64,000 nt of DNA from Falsiroseomonas sp051433165 (GTDB lineage: Bacteria > Pseudomonadota > Alphaproteobacteria > Acetobacterales > Acetobacteraceae), in the NCBI RefSeq assembly GCF_051433165.1, contig NZ_JBHMFS010000017.1, positions 62,001 to 126,000 on the forward strand, read 5' to 3'. The translations under genes were made by a program, and so were the position numbers. Shown here piece by piece: positions 62,728 through 64,000 of the stretch; the first letter of the stretch is position 1, and every line of letters starts with the position of its first letter. The notes beneath the pieces are model-generated. The model saw only the letters and a program-made list of their open reading frames with translations. It made no database searches and was not told the origin of the DNA.

Positions 62728-63821
62728 GAGTGCTCGTGGCCATGTCCGGCGGCGTGGACAGCAGCGTGGTGGCAGCCCTGCTGGTGGAGCAGGGGCACGA
62801 GGTGGTGGGCGCCACCCTGCAACTGTATGACCACGGCGCAGCCATCCAGAAGAAGGGCGCCTGCTGCGCCGGCCAGGACATTCATGATGCGCGCCGCGTG
62901 GCGGAAAGCCTCGGCATCCCGCATTACGTGCTGGACCGCGAAAGCCGCTTCCGGGCTGCCGTGATTGATGATTTCGCCGCGACCTATGCGCGCGGCGAAA
63001 CGCCCATCCCCTGCATCCGCTGCAACCAGACGGTAAAGTTCCAGGATCTGGTGGAACTGGCCCGCGACCTCGGCTGCGAGGCGCTGGCCACCGGCCATTA
63101 CGCCCGCCGCGTCGAAGGCACCCACGGCGCGGAGCTGCACCGCGCGGCGGACCCGGTGCGGGACCAGTCCTACTTCCTGTTCGCCACAACGCGCGACCAG
63201 CTCGATTTCTGCCGCTTCCCGCTGGGCGACATGCCGGACAAGGCGGCGGTGCGCGCGGTGGCGGAACGGCTCGGCCTCGCCGTCGCCGCCAAGCCGGACA
63301 GCCAGGACATCTGCTTCGTGCCGGAAGGCAGCTACGACCGCCTGGTGGCGAAGCTGCGCCCCGAAAGCGCGGAGCCGGGGGAGATCGTGGACCTGTCCGG
63401 CCAGGTGCTCGGCCGGCATGAGGGCATCGGGCGCTACACGGTGGGGCAGGGGCGTGGCCTCGGCCTTGGCGGTGGTTCGGGCGAGCGGCTGTTCGTCAGC
63501 GCCATCGAGCCCGGCCGCCGCCGCATCGTGGTCGCGCCCCGTGCCGCGCTGGCGCGGACGGAGGCGGTGGCCGGTGAGGTGAACTGGCTGGTGGACCCGC
63601 CCGAGGCGCCGCGCCCCGTGCAGGTGAAGCTGCGCGGGCGGGAAGCGCCGCGTGGCGCGACGGTGGCCTGGGACGGCGCCGGGCAGGTGATGCGGGTGAC
63701 GCTGGAGGAGCCCAACATTGTCGCCGCGGGCCAGGCCTGCGTGGTGTATGATGGCAATCAGGTGCTCGGCGGCGGCTTCCTGCGCGCTGCCAGCGTTGAC
63801 AGGGCCGGGGCGGCGGCGTAA
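62724..63821 (+). CDS. mnmA: tRNA 2-thiouridylase MnmA
   Basis: 365 aa. PP-loop AMSGGVDSSVVAALL, the catalytic pair in PCIRCNQTVKFQDL and DSQDICFVPEGSYD, and GQGRGLGLGGG near the barrel domain. It installs the sulfur at wobble U34 of Lys, Glu and Gln tRNAs, using persulfide from a desulfurase such as the IscS encoded just upstream. ATGA overlap with tenA. Confidence 0.96.
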   Translation: MRVLVAMSGGVDSSVVAALLVEQGHEVVGATLQLYDHGAAIQKKGACCAGQDIHDARRVAESLGIPHYVLDRESRFRAAVIDDFAATYARGETPIPCIRCNQTVKFQDLVELARDLGCEALATGHYARRVEGTHGAELHRAADPVRDQSYFLFATTRDQLDFCRFPLGDMPDKAAVRAVAERLGLAVAAKPDSQDICFVPEGSYDRLVAKLRPESAEPGEIVDLSGQVLGRHEGIGRYTVGQGRGLGLGGGSGERLFVSAIEPGRRRIVVAPRAALARTEAVAGEVNWLVDPPEAPRPVQVKLRGREAPRGATVAWDGAGQVMRVTLEEPNIVAAGQACVVYDGNQVLGGGFLRAASVDRAGAAA

Positions 63822-63864
63822 TCGCGGCCCCGCCCACGAGGCTTGCCCCATGGGACTGACCCGG

Positions 63865-63941
63865 GGCGGCGTAGCTCAGCTGGTTAGAGCACGGCACTCA
63901 TAATGCCGGGGTCAGCGGTTCAAGTCCGCTCGCCGCTACCA
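63865..63941 (+). tRNA. tRNA-Met (CAU), elongator type
   Basis: 77 bases with encoded CCA. Acceptor GGCGGCG pairs with CGCCGCT (first pair G-U), D arm GCTCAGCTGGTTAGAGC, anticodon stem CGGCA/TGCCG around CTCATAA with CAT, T arm with GGTTCAAGTCC. Not initiator-like (no C-A mismatch start) and not an obvious Ile2 tRNA. It follows mnmA by 43 bases. Confidence 0.93.
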
Positions 63942-64000
63942 CAGTCCCCATCTCGTGGCCCTCCCCTCATCGCTTGGCAGCACCTCGCCCAGGGAACCCG

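Noticed and set aside
63865..63941. tRNA-Ile2 (CAU with lysidine) instead of tRNA-Met
   Set aside because: The acceptor and T-arm pattern resembles the elongator Met tRNA more closely, but only a profile comparison would settle it.

Overview
The window looks like chromosomal DNA of a very GC-rich alphaproteobacterium. Genes are packed head to tail, mostly with ATGA or TGATG stop/start overlaps. Several markers fit the class: an NDUFA12-type complex I accessory protein, a DUF2155 protein beside aat/accBC/aroQ, a ClpS/ClpA pair, a phasin, an adrenodoxin-type ferredoxin and a GTTC-N7-GTTC SOS box. Acetobacteraceae (Roseomonas-like) is my best guess. It rests on general resemblance, not on a search.

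Layout. 1-4.1 kb: end of a phasin gene, clpS and clpA with a strong terminator, and a small CMD/AhpD-like protein. 4.1-12.1 kb: seven minus-strand genes with gaps of 28 bases or less (FemAB-like, DMT transporter, nuclease/DUF2075-helicase fusion, EEP hydrolase, MFS transporter, PPK2, lipoprotein-like esterase). 12.1-14.3 kb: a Rid protein and a reduced relative of class II ribonucleotide reductase. 14.4-19 kb: NDUFA12, MlaD, a small protein and DUF2155 on plus; aat, accC, accB and aroQ on minus. 19-24.2 kb: a secreted alpha/beta hydrolase, thiS-thiG, a lipoprotein, then an ornithine decarboxylase gene behind a structured leader, and an Lrp regulator. 24.2-32.1 kb: a Dpp/Opp-type peptide ABC importer with two divergent paralogous binding proteins and a C39-like peptidase at the operon end. 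32.1-37.1 kb: a secreted DSDPSD-repeat protein, a small SOS-box-associated ORF, an OmpR/EnvZ-type two-component pair, an AlkA-type glycosylase and an aminotransferase. 37.1-39.4 kb: an AT-richer patch with a HisKA_2 kinase and an internally deleted IS481-type element. 39.4-47.3 kb: DsbA/FrnE, LemA, an M48 protease, a racemase-like protein, small unknowns, an MFS transporter, two methyltransferases and a Bcp peroxiredoxin. 47.3-58.4 kb: glnE, a large AsmA/DUF3971 protein, a polytopic membrane protein, tyrS/anmK and a serine hydrolase. 58.9-63.9 kb: an iron-sulfur and sulfur-transfer operon (IscR, two cysteine desulfurases, ferredoxin, TenA, MnmA) followed by tRNA-Met.

How the genes fit together. 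ClpS, ClpA and Aat are adaptor, unfoldase and tagging enzyme of the bacterial N-degron pathway. The desulfurases can supply sulfur to Fe-S clusters and to MnmA, and possibly to ThiS-ThiG; TenA adds a thiamin-salvage link. The peptide importer and adjacent peptidase suggest peptide use. AccB/AccC, MlaD and the AsmA-like protein serve lipid synthesis and the envelope. I found no prophage, CRISPR array or plasmid module. The least ordinary items are the SOS-box small ORF, the RNR-like protein, the nuclease-helicase fusion inside a tight operon, the candidate ODC leader RNA and the DSDPSD-repeat protein.
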